Shown here piece by piece: positions 6,421 to 13,174 of a stretch of DNA of 15,124 nt. The stretch lies in assembly GCA_037138855.1 (NCBI GenBank), contig JBAXHO010000038.1:1-15124 (forward strand). The letters are read 5' to 3'. The notes beneath the pieces were generated by a model that ran no database searches, was not told the DNA's origin, and saw nothing but the letters and a program-made list of their open reading frames with translations. Every line of letters starts with the position of its first letter. The stretch's first letter is position 1. A program made the translations under genes and the position numbers. This DNA comes from JBAXHO01 sp037138855 (GTDB lineage: Bacteria > Patescibacteriota > Dojkabacteria > B142 > OLB20).

Positions 6421-6478
6421 ATGGATGGAGGTGGAAAAAGTTAATCAGTTTGTCCAGCTCCCGCAACCAGCTGTATAA
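6421..6478 (+). other. Tiny ORF / dispersed repeat B upstream of the 95-residue protein
   Basis: Contains TCCAGCTCCCGCAAC (6453-6467), identical to 4607-4621, here followed by CA to give a CCA-like end. An ORF of 17 codons runs from the ATG at 6425 to the TAA at 6476-6478 and encodes MEVEKVNQFVQLPQPAV; the ATG at 6421, directly after the promoter, gives only seven codons. It may be a leader peptide, a structured leader, or a relic of a tRNA 3' end. Confidence 0.4.
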
Positions 6479-6541
6479 ATCATTAAATGGTTTGTGCAAA
6501 AAATTAAAAAGAAATAGCTCCAGTTTTTATAAAAATTCTTG

Positions 6542-6829
6542 ATGTTAAATATGATACAAGAAGCTGAATTCATTGTTGGAAATAATGAAGAAAGCAGAAT
6601 AAGTTATACATTGAATAAATGGTTTGGATCGTTCACTTTAAAAATTAACGGTCGCCCTTCTCAATATAATGATTTGGGTTGGAGAACTGGCCCATTCACA
6701 GTTGAGATCGGAGAAATGGAAAAGCACAACGTAACAATTATGTTAATTATTCCAGCGCGTTTCCCATATTATACCAAAACAGGAGTACAGATAATGATTG
6801 ATGGGATGATTATTGAGAATAATACGTAG
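6542..6829 (+). CDS. Unrecognised 95-residue beta-rich protein
   Basis: No family recognised. The sequence is cytoplasmic in character, with no signal peptide or membrane segment. It alternates short hydrophobic and polar stretches suggestive of a small beta-sheet fold: YTLNKWFGSFTLKINGR (22-38), TGPFTVEIGE (49-58), NVTIMLIIPARF (63-74), GVQIMIDGM (81-89). The NGR and IDG turns, each after a strand, look like beta-hairpins. The ATG at 6542 is preferred over the TTG at 6539 and the later ATG at 6551 because a TATAAA lies 8 nt upstream. It sits alone between the two exporter genes with a promoter and tiny ORF about 60-150 nt before it. Confidence 0.6.
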   Translation: MLNMIQEAEFIVGNNEESRISYTLNKWFGSFTLKINGRPSQYNDLGWRTGPFTVEIGEMEKHNVTIMLIIPARFPYYTKTGVQIMIDGMIIENNT

Positions 6830-6938
6830 TTTTCGTTAGTCAAAAATCACAAAAGGATGAATTTCTGCAATAATAAACTAAGTATTGGAATTGTTTGAGT
6901 AAATGGTCGACTTAAATATTTGCTAAAATTAAACACGA

Positions 6939-7047
6939 CTTTCAATTGAAAGATACCTTCGGTAAAATAATAGATAAAGAGAAGGTGAGGAGAGAGAAAG
7001 GTTCAAACTTGTCTACCTTATCCAATTTCATCTTTACTGCTAGTTAG
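6939..7047 (+). promoter_or_regulatory. Diverged copy of promoter/leader region, with 14-bp palindrome
   Basis: Begins with the perfect palindrome CTTTCAATTGAAAG (6939-6952), then CGGTAAAATAATAG (6960-6973). These align with CAATTGAAAG and TTGGTAAACGTATAATAG at 6384-6416. Alignment weakens after that; AAAGGTTCAAACTTGTC (6998-7014) is related to the A copy. A GTG-initiated 20-codon ORF (6985-7047) is open here. The region lies directly before the second MFS gene and may carry its regulation. Confidence 0.35.
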
Positions 7048-7060
7048 CCTCAAAAACTGT

Positions 7061-7066
7061 TATACT
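7061..7066 (+). promoter_or_regulatory. -10 box for leaderless second MFS mRNA
   Basis: TATACT followed by six bases and the ATG at 7073, the same geometry as at 4747-4759. No Shine-Dalgarno sequence. No good -35 element. Confidence 0.5.
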
Positions 7067-7072
7067 TCAGCT

Positions 7073-8245
7073 ATGCAAGTTCAGTCAAATATAAAAATTT
7101 TAAAATGGTTTAATTTCTTTAGTGAGTTTAAACTTTACTTACCAATCGCCATAATATATTTTTCCCAAGTAACTGGTTCCTTTACTTTAGGAATGAGTAT
7201 TTTTTCGCTTGTGATGATTTCCTCTGCAGTTTTTGAGATACCAACTGGAGTCTTTTCAGATAGAATTGGTCGACGGAAAACTGTCATCTGGGGAGCATTT
7301 GCAGCTGTACTCTGTGGCAGCTTTTATGCAATTGGTCAATCGTTTTGGATATTGGCAATTGGAACTATTTTCGAAGGTTTATCACGATCATTCTATAGTG
7401 GAAATAACGACGCCTTACTTCACGATACTCTGACACAGTCTAAAAACAAACAGCAATATAGTGAATTTCTAGGGAAAGTAAGTACCACTTTACAAATCGC
7501 TGGGGGCTTATCAGCTGTTTTAGGAGGTATTCTTGCTACTAAGTCATTGCCTATTATTATGTGGCTGTCAGTTATTCCTCAAATAGTTTGCGTGGTTCTT
7601 GCTTTTAAACTTATCGAGCCAAAGATACATACAAATAATTGTGAAAATGTTTACTTACATCTAAAAGAAGCTTATGAAAAATTTTTACATAACAAGAAAT
7701 TAAGATTACTAAGTCTTTCTTCAATGATTGGATCTGGTTTTGGTGATGCTTCTTATAAATTTGTACCAGCATTTTATAACACTCTCTGGCCTGTATGGGC
7801 AATTGGGATTGTTGGGACATTATCAAATATTGCTGGTGCACTAAGTTTTCATTTTAGTGGAAAGCTAATTCGCAAATTTGGTGCGCTTAAGCTGCTTTTC
7901 ACTGATTATATTTTTAATAGAATGGCTAATATTGTAGCAGCAGCGTTTCCAACTTTTCTATCCCCGTTACTGATGTCAGCAACCTCAGTTTCGTTTGGTG
8001 TCGCTACTGTTGCCAAAAGTACATTAATGCAGCAAGAATTTGCTGATGAAGAACGGGCGACCATGGGTTCATTAAACTCACTTGCAGGCAGTATACTCTT
8101 TGGCCTTGTCTCAATACTACTTGGCTTTACAGCTGATCTGCTATCACCTGCTAAGGCAATACTGCTTTTGCAAACAGTATTATTAGTAAATTTCTTCATC
8201 TATTGGAAATTATTTAAGCATGATATAAAATATTGTGTCGTATAA
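7073..8245 (+). CDS. MFS transporter, DHA1/MFS_1-like
   Basis: A 390-residue secondary transporter of the cytoplasmic membrane with about twelve hydrophobic segments. The segment 2-3 loop carries a canonical motif A, GVFSDRIGRRKT (59-70), with the conserved acidic residue Glu55 in EIPTG just before it. A GNNDALLHDTL stretch follows segment 4, as in a group of MFS proteins common in small-genome bacteria. It is not a duplicate of the upstream exporter: motif A and loops differ clearly. Substrate unknown; drug or metabolite export is a reasonable inference from subfamily and from the nearby exporter and ABC-F gene. The start is supported by the TATACT at 7061-7066. Confidence 0.87.
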   Translation: MQVQSNIKILKWFNFFSEFKLYLPIAIIYFSQVTGSFTLGMSIFSLVMISSAVFEIPTGVFSDRIGRRKTVIWGAFAAVLCGSFYAIGQSFWILAIGTIFEGLSRSFYSGNNDALLHDTLTQSKNKQQYSEFLGKVSTTLQIAGGLSAVLGGILATKSLPIIMWLSVIPQIVCVVLAFKLIEPKIHTNNCENVYLHLKEAYEKFLHNKKLRLLSLSSMIGSGFGDASYKFVPAFYNTLWPVWAIGIVGTLSNIAGALSFHFSGKLIRKFGALKLLFTDYIFNRMANIVAAAFPTFLSPLLMSATSVSFGVATVAKSTLMQQEFADEERATMGSLNSLAGSILFGLVSILLGFTADLLSPAKAILLLQTVLLVNFFIYWKLFKHDIKYCVV

Positions 8246-8455
8246 ACAGTTTCAATTACTCGCAATTATTACTGTTACAAAGTAAGGTATTGAAAAGATT
8301 TCACATCGGTTATAGCTATGTCAACTTCTTTCAAAAGACAATAAAACGAAATTTCAGTATGAAATGCATTCATGCTTTAATAAATATCGAAAATCCTTTA
8401 CTATTGTTATCATTAATTGGTTACTTTTTCAAAACTATTTTTTATAGTTATTTTT
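8246..8455 (+). promoter_or_regulatory. Spacer with -10 box for pRiA4b-like gene
   Basis: TATAGT (8443-8448) lies 7 nt before the ATG at 8456 and is the likely -10 element of a leaderless or near-leaderless mRNA. Further upstream ATTGAAAAGATTTCACATCGGT (8289-8310) with TATAGC weakly echoes the promoter motif at 6386 and 6945, followed by an 8-codon ORF (8318-8344). Nothing else recognisable. Confidence 0.4.
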
Positions 8456-9064
8456 ATGAAAACAAGACAAAATAAGAATCAATTGCATTTGTATTCTTTA
8501 ATAATTTCATTAAACGATTGGAAGCCAACAATTTGGAGAAAACTTTGGATTCGTGGAGATGTGAAATTGAACATACTTTCATACTATATATTCTCATCGA
8601 TGAATTGGAGTGGCTACCATTTATCAGCTTTTTATATTAAAAATAAGACATATTCTGACATATCAATAGATGATTCTCCGGAGGGATGGATTGATTGGAA
8701 AAAATTTACAATTGATGATATCTATCAATTTGGATTAACTCAATTTCAATATGAATACGATTTTGGAGATAGCTGGACAATGACTGTGAAAATTAAAGCA
8801 GAAAAAAATCTGGATCCTTCTGCACCATATCCGGTTTGTGTCAATGGTGCAAATGCTGCACCGCCAGAAGATATTGGAAGTTATCCTGGCTATGAGCACT
8901 TTATTAAAGTTATGAAAAAGAAAAAAGGAAAGGAGTATCGAGAACTTTCTGACTGGTGGGGAGAAGATTCTTTTGATCCTGTATTTTTTGTAATTGATGA
9001 AGTAAATGATGTAATTCAGGATGAAGCATTGTTGAATGAATTTCTCGATGAGCAGATTGATTAA
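8456..9064 (+). CDS. Plasmid pRiA4b ORF-3-like family protein
   Basis: A 202-residue soluble protein with the family hallmarks in order: YSLIISLNDWKPTIWRKL (13-30), MNWSGYHLSAF (49-59), FQYEYDFGDSW (97-107), and the Pro/Cys stretch PVCVNGANAAPPEDIGSYPGY (126-146). The molecular function of this family is not established; members are often found on plasmids and in accessory islands. The start was set at the ATG at 8456 rather than 8417: the 13 extra codons are hydrophobic and unlike the family, and a TATAGT stands 7 nt before 8456. The C-terminal third is acidic. It ends the plus-strand accessory block and faces trpS. Confidence 0.85.
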   Translation: MKTRQNKNQLHLYSLIISLNDWKPTIWRKLWIRGDVKLNILSYYIFSSMNWSGYHLSAFYIKNKTYSDISIDDSPEGWIDWKKFTIDDIYQFGLTQFQYEYDFGDSWTMTVKIKAEKNLDPSAPYPVCVNGANAAPPEDIGSYPGYEHFIKVMKKKKGKEYRELSDWWGEDSFDPVFFVIDEVNDVIQDEALLNEFLDEQID

Positions 9065-9194
9065 TAGATTTAAATTATTTGAATATTTTGCAATTTAAAG
9101 TTCGTTAAGCATTTTGGGCTAGGTACAATACCTGTCTATAATATTTTCAACACAGATTGGTTTTATATTTTATCCTTCAATTTGTCCATTCATT

Positions 9195-10202
9195 TTAAAA
9201 TTTTATTTTCATCGCTTCTTTCATTTGATCTGCAATATCTCGCGCAATTTTTCGGACTTGGTGACTGCCGTCTAGCGCCATATTTAACAGTTCTGATTTA
9301 CGCTTCTCAGCTTCATGTCTTTTTTCTCGGATGGGGGCGAGCACATGATTCATTGCTTGAAAAAGCTTTTCTTTAACTGCAACATCGCTGACTTGACCGT
9401 TCACATAGCGTTTTTTTAGATCTTGCACTTCTTGTAAATTATCATTAAATAAATCATGATAAATGAAAGCTACATTGTCTTTTAGACTACCTTTATCCGT
9501 GGCATGAATTCTCTTAGGATCTGTATAAATTTTCTTGATTTTATTTTTTAACTCTTCTTTCGTATCGGATAGATAAATGCCATTATGTAAACTTTTCCCC
9601 ATTTTTGCATTGCCATCGATACCAGGCACACTTACTGGAGTTCCTAACAAAACCTCAGGTTCATTAAGAATATTTACTTGATAGCTATTATTAAATTTTT
9701 GAGCAATTTCACGACAATTTTCAATCATTGGAGCTTGATCTGGACCAACTGGGACAAGATCAGCATTTACACATAAGATATCTGCTGCTTGGTGAACAGG
9801 GTATAGGAAAAATCCTAAAGGGGTTGATTGTTCCATCTGCTTTTGCCGAATCTCAGTTTTGATAGTAGGATTATGAAGAATTTGTTGATAAGTTGTAAAG
9901 TTTGCTAGATACATAAATATTTCATGGACCTCAGGCACTTCGCTTTGAATATAAACTGTTGTTTTATTAAAATCTATACCTGCGGCATAGTAATCACACA
10001 ATAACTCCTCAATATTTTGTCGAACCATCGAAGGATTATCTGCATGATCTGATAAGGCATGAATGTTAGCAATTAGGATAAAAGTTTCATATTCCGATTG
10101 AAGTTTAACTCGATTCTTGAGTGTACCAATGTAATGCCCAATATGAAGGCGCCCAGTAGGACGATCTCCTGTTAAGATCCGTTTTTGTTTTGAAATATTC
10201 AT
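9195..10202 (-). CDS. trpS: Tryptophanyl-tRNA synthetase
   Basis: Class I aminoacyl-tRNA synthetase that activates tryptophan and charges tRNA-Trp. The 335-residue length is normal. Motifs: GDRPTGRLHIGHYIG (12-26) with the HIGH box at 20-23, the substrate-pocket segment YPVHQAADIL (134-143), VGPDQ (152-156), and the KMSKS loop in the form KMGKS (200-204) within GNAKMGKSLHNGIYLSD, a natural variant in this enzyme. The ATG at 10202 puts HIGH at the usual distance from the N terminus; upstream is only AT-rich sequence without a Shine-Dalgarno. Its cognate tRNA gene ends 30 nt upstream on the same strand, suggesting one transcript. The 130-nt convergent gap to the pRiA4b-like gene holds only weak AT hairpins. 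Confidence 0.95.
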   Translation of the reverse strand: MNISKQKRILTGDRPTGRLHIGHYIGTLKNRVKLQSEYETFILIANIHALSDHADNPSMVRQNIEELLCDYYAAGIDFNKTTVYIQSEVPEVHEIFMYLANFTTYQQILHNPTIKTEIRQKQMEQSTPLGFFLYPVHQAADILCVNADLVPVGPDQAPMIENCREIAQKFNNSYQVNILNEPEVLLGTPVSVPGIDGNAKMGKSLHNGIYLSDTKEELKNKIKKIYTDPKRIHATDKGSLKDNVAFIYHDLFNDNLQEVQDLKKRYVNGQVSDVAVKEKLFQAMNHVLAPIREKRHEAEKRKSELLNMALDGSHQVRKIARDIADQMKEAMKIKF

Positions 10203-10232
10203 TTAATTATTATTAAAATTTAAAATTAACTA

Positions 10233-10306
10233 CAGGTGGGGCAAGACTCGAACTTGCAATTCCTGTTTTGGAGACAGAGGTTTTAACCAATTGAAACTAC
10301 CCACCC
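10233..10306 (-). tRNA. tRNA-Trp (anticodon CCA)
   Basis: On the minus strand: acceptor GGGTGGG pairs with CCCACCT (closing G-U), TA at positions 8-9, D arm GTTT/AAAC with GG in the loop, anticodon loop CTCCAAA giving CCA, and T arm GCAAG-TTCGAGT-CTTGC. The discriminator is G73, as expected for bacterial tRNA-Trp. CCA is not encoded. The gene begins 4 nt after the stop codon of the DUF554 gene and ends 30 nt before trpS, all in one orientation. Confidence 0.92.
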
Positions 10307-10310
10307 ATTT

Positions 10311-11021
10311 TCATAAAAGCTTTAATTGAACAAATATCAAATAAAATATTGGAACTAAAAGCAAACCAAATATTAAACTAATCACTTTAAAATGCTTAAC
10401 ACCAATAACTGACATTGCCATTGCAATTAAAATAACTCCACCGGTTGCTGACAATTCATTTATTAGAGCAGCAGGAATGAATCCTCCTAAAGCATGCCCT
10501 AATAGCACTAATAAACTTTGAATAATGAAAATTGGAATTACGGAATAAATAACGCCTTTTCCTAATGAAGCAGCTAATATCAAAGTGGCAATGAAATCAA
10601 AACCTGATTTTAAGATTAATAGCGCTATGTCTCCACTTATTCCACTTTGGATGGAGCCAATAATTGCTAATGGTCCAATAAGTGAAATCATGCTTGCAAT
10701 AATCATTCCTGAAAAAATATTGGACTGATCAGCTGAATTAATTTGAAAGATATCTTGCACTCTGATTAGCTTATTAATTTTTTCATCAACTTTAAAATAG
10801 ATCCCTATGCCAAGCGAGATTGCTAAACTGAGCAGAGCAAGAAGAATATTATTGGATTTTAGAGCCATATTAAAACCTGTTATCATTGCAATTAATGCAA
10901 TAAGTGACATAATCTCAATGGCAGTTTCTTTATTCAATTTTTTATTGATTATTACTCCAAATAAACCTGCGAGGAGTATAATAAAGGCATTGATAATTGT
11001 TCCGATAAATATGTTTATCAT
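10311..11021 (-). CDS. DUF554 family membrane protein (YqgA/YdfK-like)
   Basis: A 236-residue polytopic inner-membrane protein. The N terminus GTIINAFIILLAGLFGVIINKKL (residues 7-29), the central FSGMIIASMISLIGPLAIIGSIQSGISGD, and LKSGFDFIATLILAASLGKGVIYSVIPI match the DUF554 pattern. About seven hydrophobic segments. The function is unknown; a transport role has been suggested only from topology. It ends in TGA, showing that TGA is a stop here. It shares a 99-nt divergent promoter region with the TrmB-like regulator, which makes it a candidate target of that regulator. Its stop lies 4 nt before tRNA-Trp. Confidence 0.85.
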   Translation of the reverse strand: MINIFIGTIINAFIILLAGLFGVIINKKLNKETAIEIMSLIALIAMITGFNMALKSNNILLALLSLAISLGIGIYFKVDEKINKLIRVQDIFQINSADQSNIFSGMIIASMISLIGPLAIIGSIQSGISGDIALLILKSGFDFIATLILAASLGKGVIYSVIPIFIIQSLLVLLGHALGGFIPAALINELSATGGVILIAMAMSVIGVKHFKVISLIFGLLLVPIFYLIFVQLKLL

Positions 11022-11054
11022 GGTCTTTTACTTTACTTTTATAACGAGTAGAAT

Positions 11055-11072
11055 ATTTAAGTAATCTTAAAT
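11055..11072. promoter_or_regulatory. Inverted repeat, candidate operator in divergent promoter region
   Basis: ATTTAAG-TAAT-CTTAAAT is a perfect inverted repeat with 7-bp arms, midway between the divergent starts at 11021 (minus) and 11121 (plus). Position and symmetry suit a dimeric winged-helix regulator, possibly the adjacent TrmB-like protein acting on itself and on the DUF554 gene. AT-only palindromes arise easily by chance in this DNA. Confidence 0.35.
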
Positions 11073-11120
11073 CGTTTAATTTTAAAGCCTTTTATCAATA
11101 GTGTTTATCTGTTCGTCATT

Positions 11121-11948
11121 ATGGGAAACAATTTAGCAATACAAACTACTTTAAGTGAGCTTGGATTAAGTACTGAAGCAGTACTTATAATTTCCTATCT
11201 TACTGAGCATTTAGATGTATCTGTGAGCGAAATTGGTAAAAAAACAGGTATCTCAAGAAGTTCGATTTATCGCTGTTTAGATAGACTGGAAACCCAGGGC
11301 TGGATTCAATACGTATTAACAACTCAAGGAAAGAATATTCGTCTAGCTGATTTATCTTCATTAAAATGGATTTTTGCAGAACAAAAACAAAAGCTAAAGG
11401 AGAGAGAAAGCAATTTTAACGAATTAATAGTTAAAGCAGAAAATACCTCAAAGACTAATGCCACTCCTTTAGAGATACGTTATTACGAGGGACGCGGTGG
11501 ATTGCGCCAAACGTATTGGAATATGCAGAAGTCTTCTGGATTAATTCGTGTTTTTACTAGTTTAGTAAGAAGGAAACTTGTTGGTGATAAATGGTTGGAA
11601 TATCACTTAATTGAATTTGCACGACTAAAGATCCCTGTCAGGATAATTGGTGATGCTGAATATGCAAAATACGCTTATGAAGAATATGGCAATAGGGAAA
11701 AGTATTATGGTCCTGCTGCTGAACTTGCATTTCAATTTGATGAAAGAATTTATCACAAACCCGATTTCAAATTAAAGGGTGAAATTATTATCTATGATGA
11801 TATTGTGGCAACACATGCAACCGAAGGTGGTAAGATTGTCGGAAGTGAAGTAAAGAGTAATCATTTATCGACCTCTTTTAAATCTGTATTTGACGAGATT
11901 TGGCAACTTACATCAGAGAAGGATAGAATTGATAATCTTTTAAACTAG
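11121..11948 (+). CDS. TrmB-family transcriptional regulator
   Basis: A 275-residue DNA-binding protein. Residues about 15-75 form a winged helix: SVSEIGKKTGISRSSIYRCL (34-53), with recognition helix SRSSIYRCLDRLETQG, then a wing (YVLTTQGKNIRLAD). A charged helix at about 83-108 could be a dimerising coiled coil. The C-terminal region starting at LEIRYYEGRGGLRQTYWNM (118-136) is the ligand-sensing, phospholipase-D-like fold seen in short TrmB proteins of small-genome bacteria; no HKD catalytic motif is visible. The effector is unknown; archaeal TrmB proteins sense sugars. Divergent orientation to the DUF554 gene and the palindrome between them suggest local regulation. Confidence 0.85.
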   Translation: MGNNLAIQTTLSELGLSTEAVLIISYLTEHLDVSVSEIGKKTGISRSSIYRCLDRLETQGWIQYVLTTQGKNIRLADLSSLKWIFAEQKQKLKERESNFNELIVKAENTSKTNATPLEIRYYEGRGGLRQTYWNMQKSSGLIRVFTSLVRRKLVGDKWLEYHLIEFARLKIPVRIIGDAEYAKYAYEEYGNREKYYGPAAELAFQFDERIYHKPDFKLKGEIIIYDDIVATHATEGGKIVGSEVKSNHLSTSFKSVFDEIWQLTSEKDRIDNLLN

Positions 11949-11949
11949 T

Positions 11950-12000
11950 TTGACCCTTGCCCAGCTTCCACTTATAACCAATTTTAAAACTCTAAATTGA
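11950..12000 (+). other. Degenerate dispersed repeat C after the TrmB gene
   Basis: TTTGACCCTTGCCCAGCTTCCACTTATAACCA-like sequence begins two bases past the TrmB stop. CCCAGCTTCCAC parallels TCCAGCTCCCGC of copies A and B. From the TTG at 11950 a 16-codon ORF is open to the TGA at 11998-12000, and its start reads MTLAQLPL, again with a QLP core in the same frame. The match is weaker than that between A and B. The rest of the 192-nt spacer shows nothing clear. Confidence 0.25.
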
Positions 12001-12140
12001 TAATATAAGTGATATTGATCAATAAGAAACTGTTTTAGAAGTTTTCAGACTAAAGAATGAAACTATATTAACGAAAGAATCAACTAAAGACTATAATTTT
12101 AATAAATATCTGATATTAGAAAAACGTTATTAATAATAAT

Positions 12141-13061
12141 GTGCTTAAGAAAATCGGTTTATCTACAATTGTTTTGTTTGTCATAATTTGTACAATTTGT
12201 ATTTTGATCTATGGTACAAAAATATTTACATTTTTCCAACAACAATACTTTCAATTCATTAATCAAAACAATTTTTTTATCAATAAAGGACAAGTCCAAG
12301 AGTTAGTTCTAGTATCTACTGTTCTAAAAGATGACAATCGCCAAGTTAATGTTTATTTACCCTTTGAATATGATTTAAATTTAGATAAAAGATATCCCGT
12401 TGTTTATTTCTTACATGGTTTTCCAGGGAATGAATCTGATTGGTTAATCAATGGGAATCTTCAAAATACTTTAGACGAAATGATTTTCAAGAAGGAAATT
12501 CCTCCAATGATATTTGTTTTCCCCAATGCCAATGGCTTGTTTGTAGAAGATTCACAGTATGTTGATGCTACAAAGGTTGATCAAAATATGGGAAGCTTCA
12601 TTTCAAAAGAGTTAGTTGGCTATATTGATAGTAAATATCGTACCCTTGCTAATAGGTCTTCTCGAATAATTGGAGGTAGTTCGTCAGGGGGTTTTGGTTC
12701 TCTTTCAATTGGACTGAAAAACAATGATGTCTTTGGTATTATTATTTCCCATAGTGGTTATACCAATATGGACAAATTAAACGCTGACGATTTATATCAA
12801 AATTTGAGTGACTTTAGCAATGATGATCCAATAAATTTAATTAACAAAAATCCATTAAATTCTGAGACTTATGTATACTTTGATATTGGTTCGTATGATA
12901 ATGCGAGTTTCATTCAAGATAATAATAACTTGAGAGATTTGCTAAATAAAAAAGGAGTGACAAATACCTTTAAATTAACTTCTGGTAGTCATGGTTGGGA
13001 GGTTTGGCGGGTAAATGTTAAGAAATCTTTAAAATTTATTGGTAATCATGTTATTTATTAG
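12141..13061 (+). CDS. Membrane-anchored alpha/beta-hydrolase (esterase D / PF00756-like)
   Basis: Serine hydrolase of the putative-esterase family, which includes feruloyl esterases, S-formylglutathione hydrolase and mycolyltransferases. The 306-residue protein starts with one uncleaved-looking membrane segment (about 5-27), so the catalytic domain likely faces outside. Motifs: oxyanion-hole FLHGFPGNESDW (90-101), nucleophile elbow GGSSSGG (178-184) with Ser181 in GxSxG, probable acid Asp253 in DIGSYD, and His284 in SGSHGWEVW. The triad is complete. Substrate unknown: an acyl ester of a cell-surface polymer or exogenous ester is possible. The start is GTG at 12141 in a run of TAAT repeats without a Shine-Dalgarno. 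It stands alone, 192 nt from the TrmB gene. Confidence 0.83.
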   Translation: MLKKIGLSTIVLFVIICTICILIYGTKIFTFFQQQYFQFINQNNFFINKGQVQELVLVSTVLKDDNRQVNVYLPFEYDLNLDKRYPVVYFLHGFPGNESDWLINGNLQNTLDEMIFKKEIPPMIFVFPNANGLFVEDSQYVDATKVDQNMGSFISKELVGYIDSKYRTLANRSSRIIGGSSSGGFGSLSIGLKNNDVFGIIISHSGYTNMDKLNADDLYQNLSDFSNDDPINLINKNPLNSETYVYFDIGSYDNASFIQDNNNLRDLLNKKGVTNTFKLTSGSHGWEVWRVNVKKSLKFIGNHVIY

Positions 13062-13099
13062 TAATTCGACAAGTTTATTGTAAACAAATTTCTAAAATT

Positions 13100-13129
13100 T
13101 TGACGAAAAAATTTACAAGAGATTAAAAT
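13100..13129 (+). promoter_or_regulatory. Promoter TTGACG-18-TAAAAT upstream of the HD gene
   Basis: TTGACG (13100-13105) and TAAAAT (13124-13129) are 18 bases apart. The predicted start near 13136 gives a leader of about 40 nt to the ATG at 13175. That leader is AT-rich and shows no Shine-Dalgarno. Confidence 0.5.
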
Positions 13130-13174
13130 TTTGTAATTTAATAATATAGTTAATTGAAGTCAAAAATTAATATT

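Larger units (their letters stand above)
6157..6541. other. 385-nt gene-poor spacer with promoter and repeat
   Basis: No convincing gene of normal size. From 6157 to about 6380 nothing recognisable was seen. From 6387 onward it holds a promoter-like TTGAAA/TATAAT pair, a tiny ORF with the dispersed 15-nt repeat, and a TATAAA (6528-6533) before the 95-residue protein gene. Confidence 0.6.

Noticed and set aside
8233..8475. Plus-strand frame of 80 codons after the second exporter
   Set aside because: Overlaps both neighbouring genes and has no recognisable protein character; treated as spacer.
9069..9099. Bidirectional terminator between the pRiA4b-like gene and trpS
   Set aside because: TTTAAATT/AATTTAAA is an AT-only stem with a 15-nt loop and no T-run; AGGTACAATACCT at 9121-9133 is only a 5-bp stem.
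10311..10313. Alternative genetic code with TGA as Gly or Trp
   Set aside because: TGA terminates the DUF554 gene; readthrough would run into tRNA-Trp, and Trp positions in conserved motifs are TGG.
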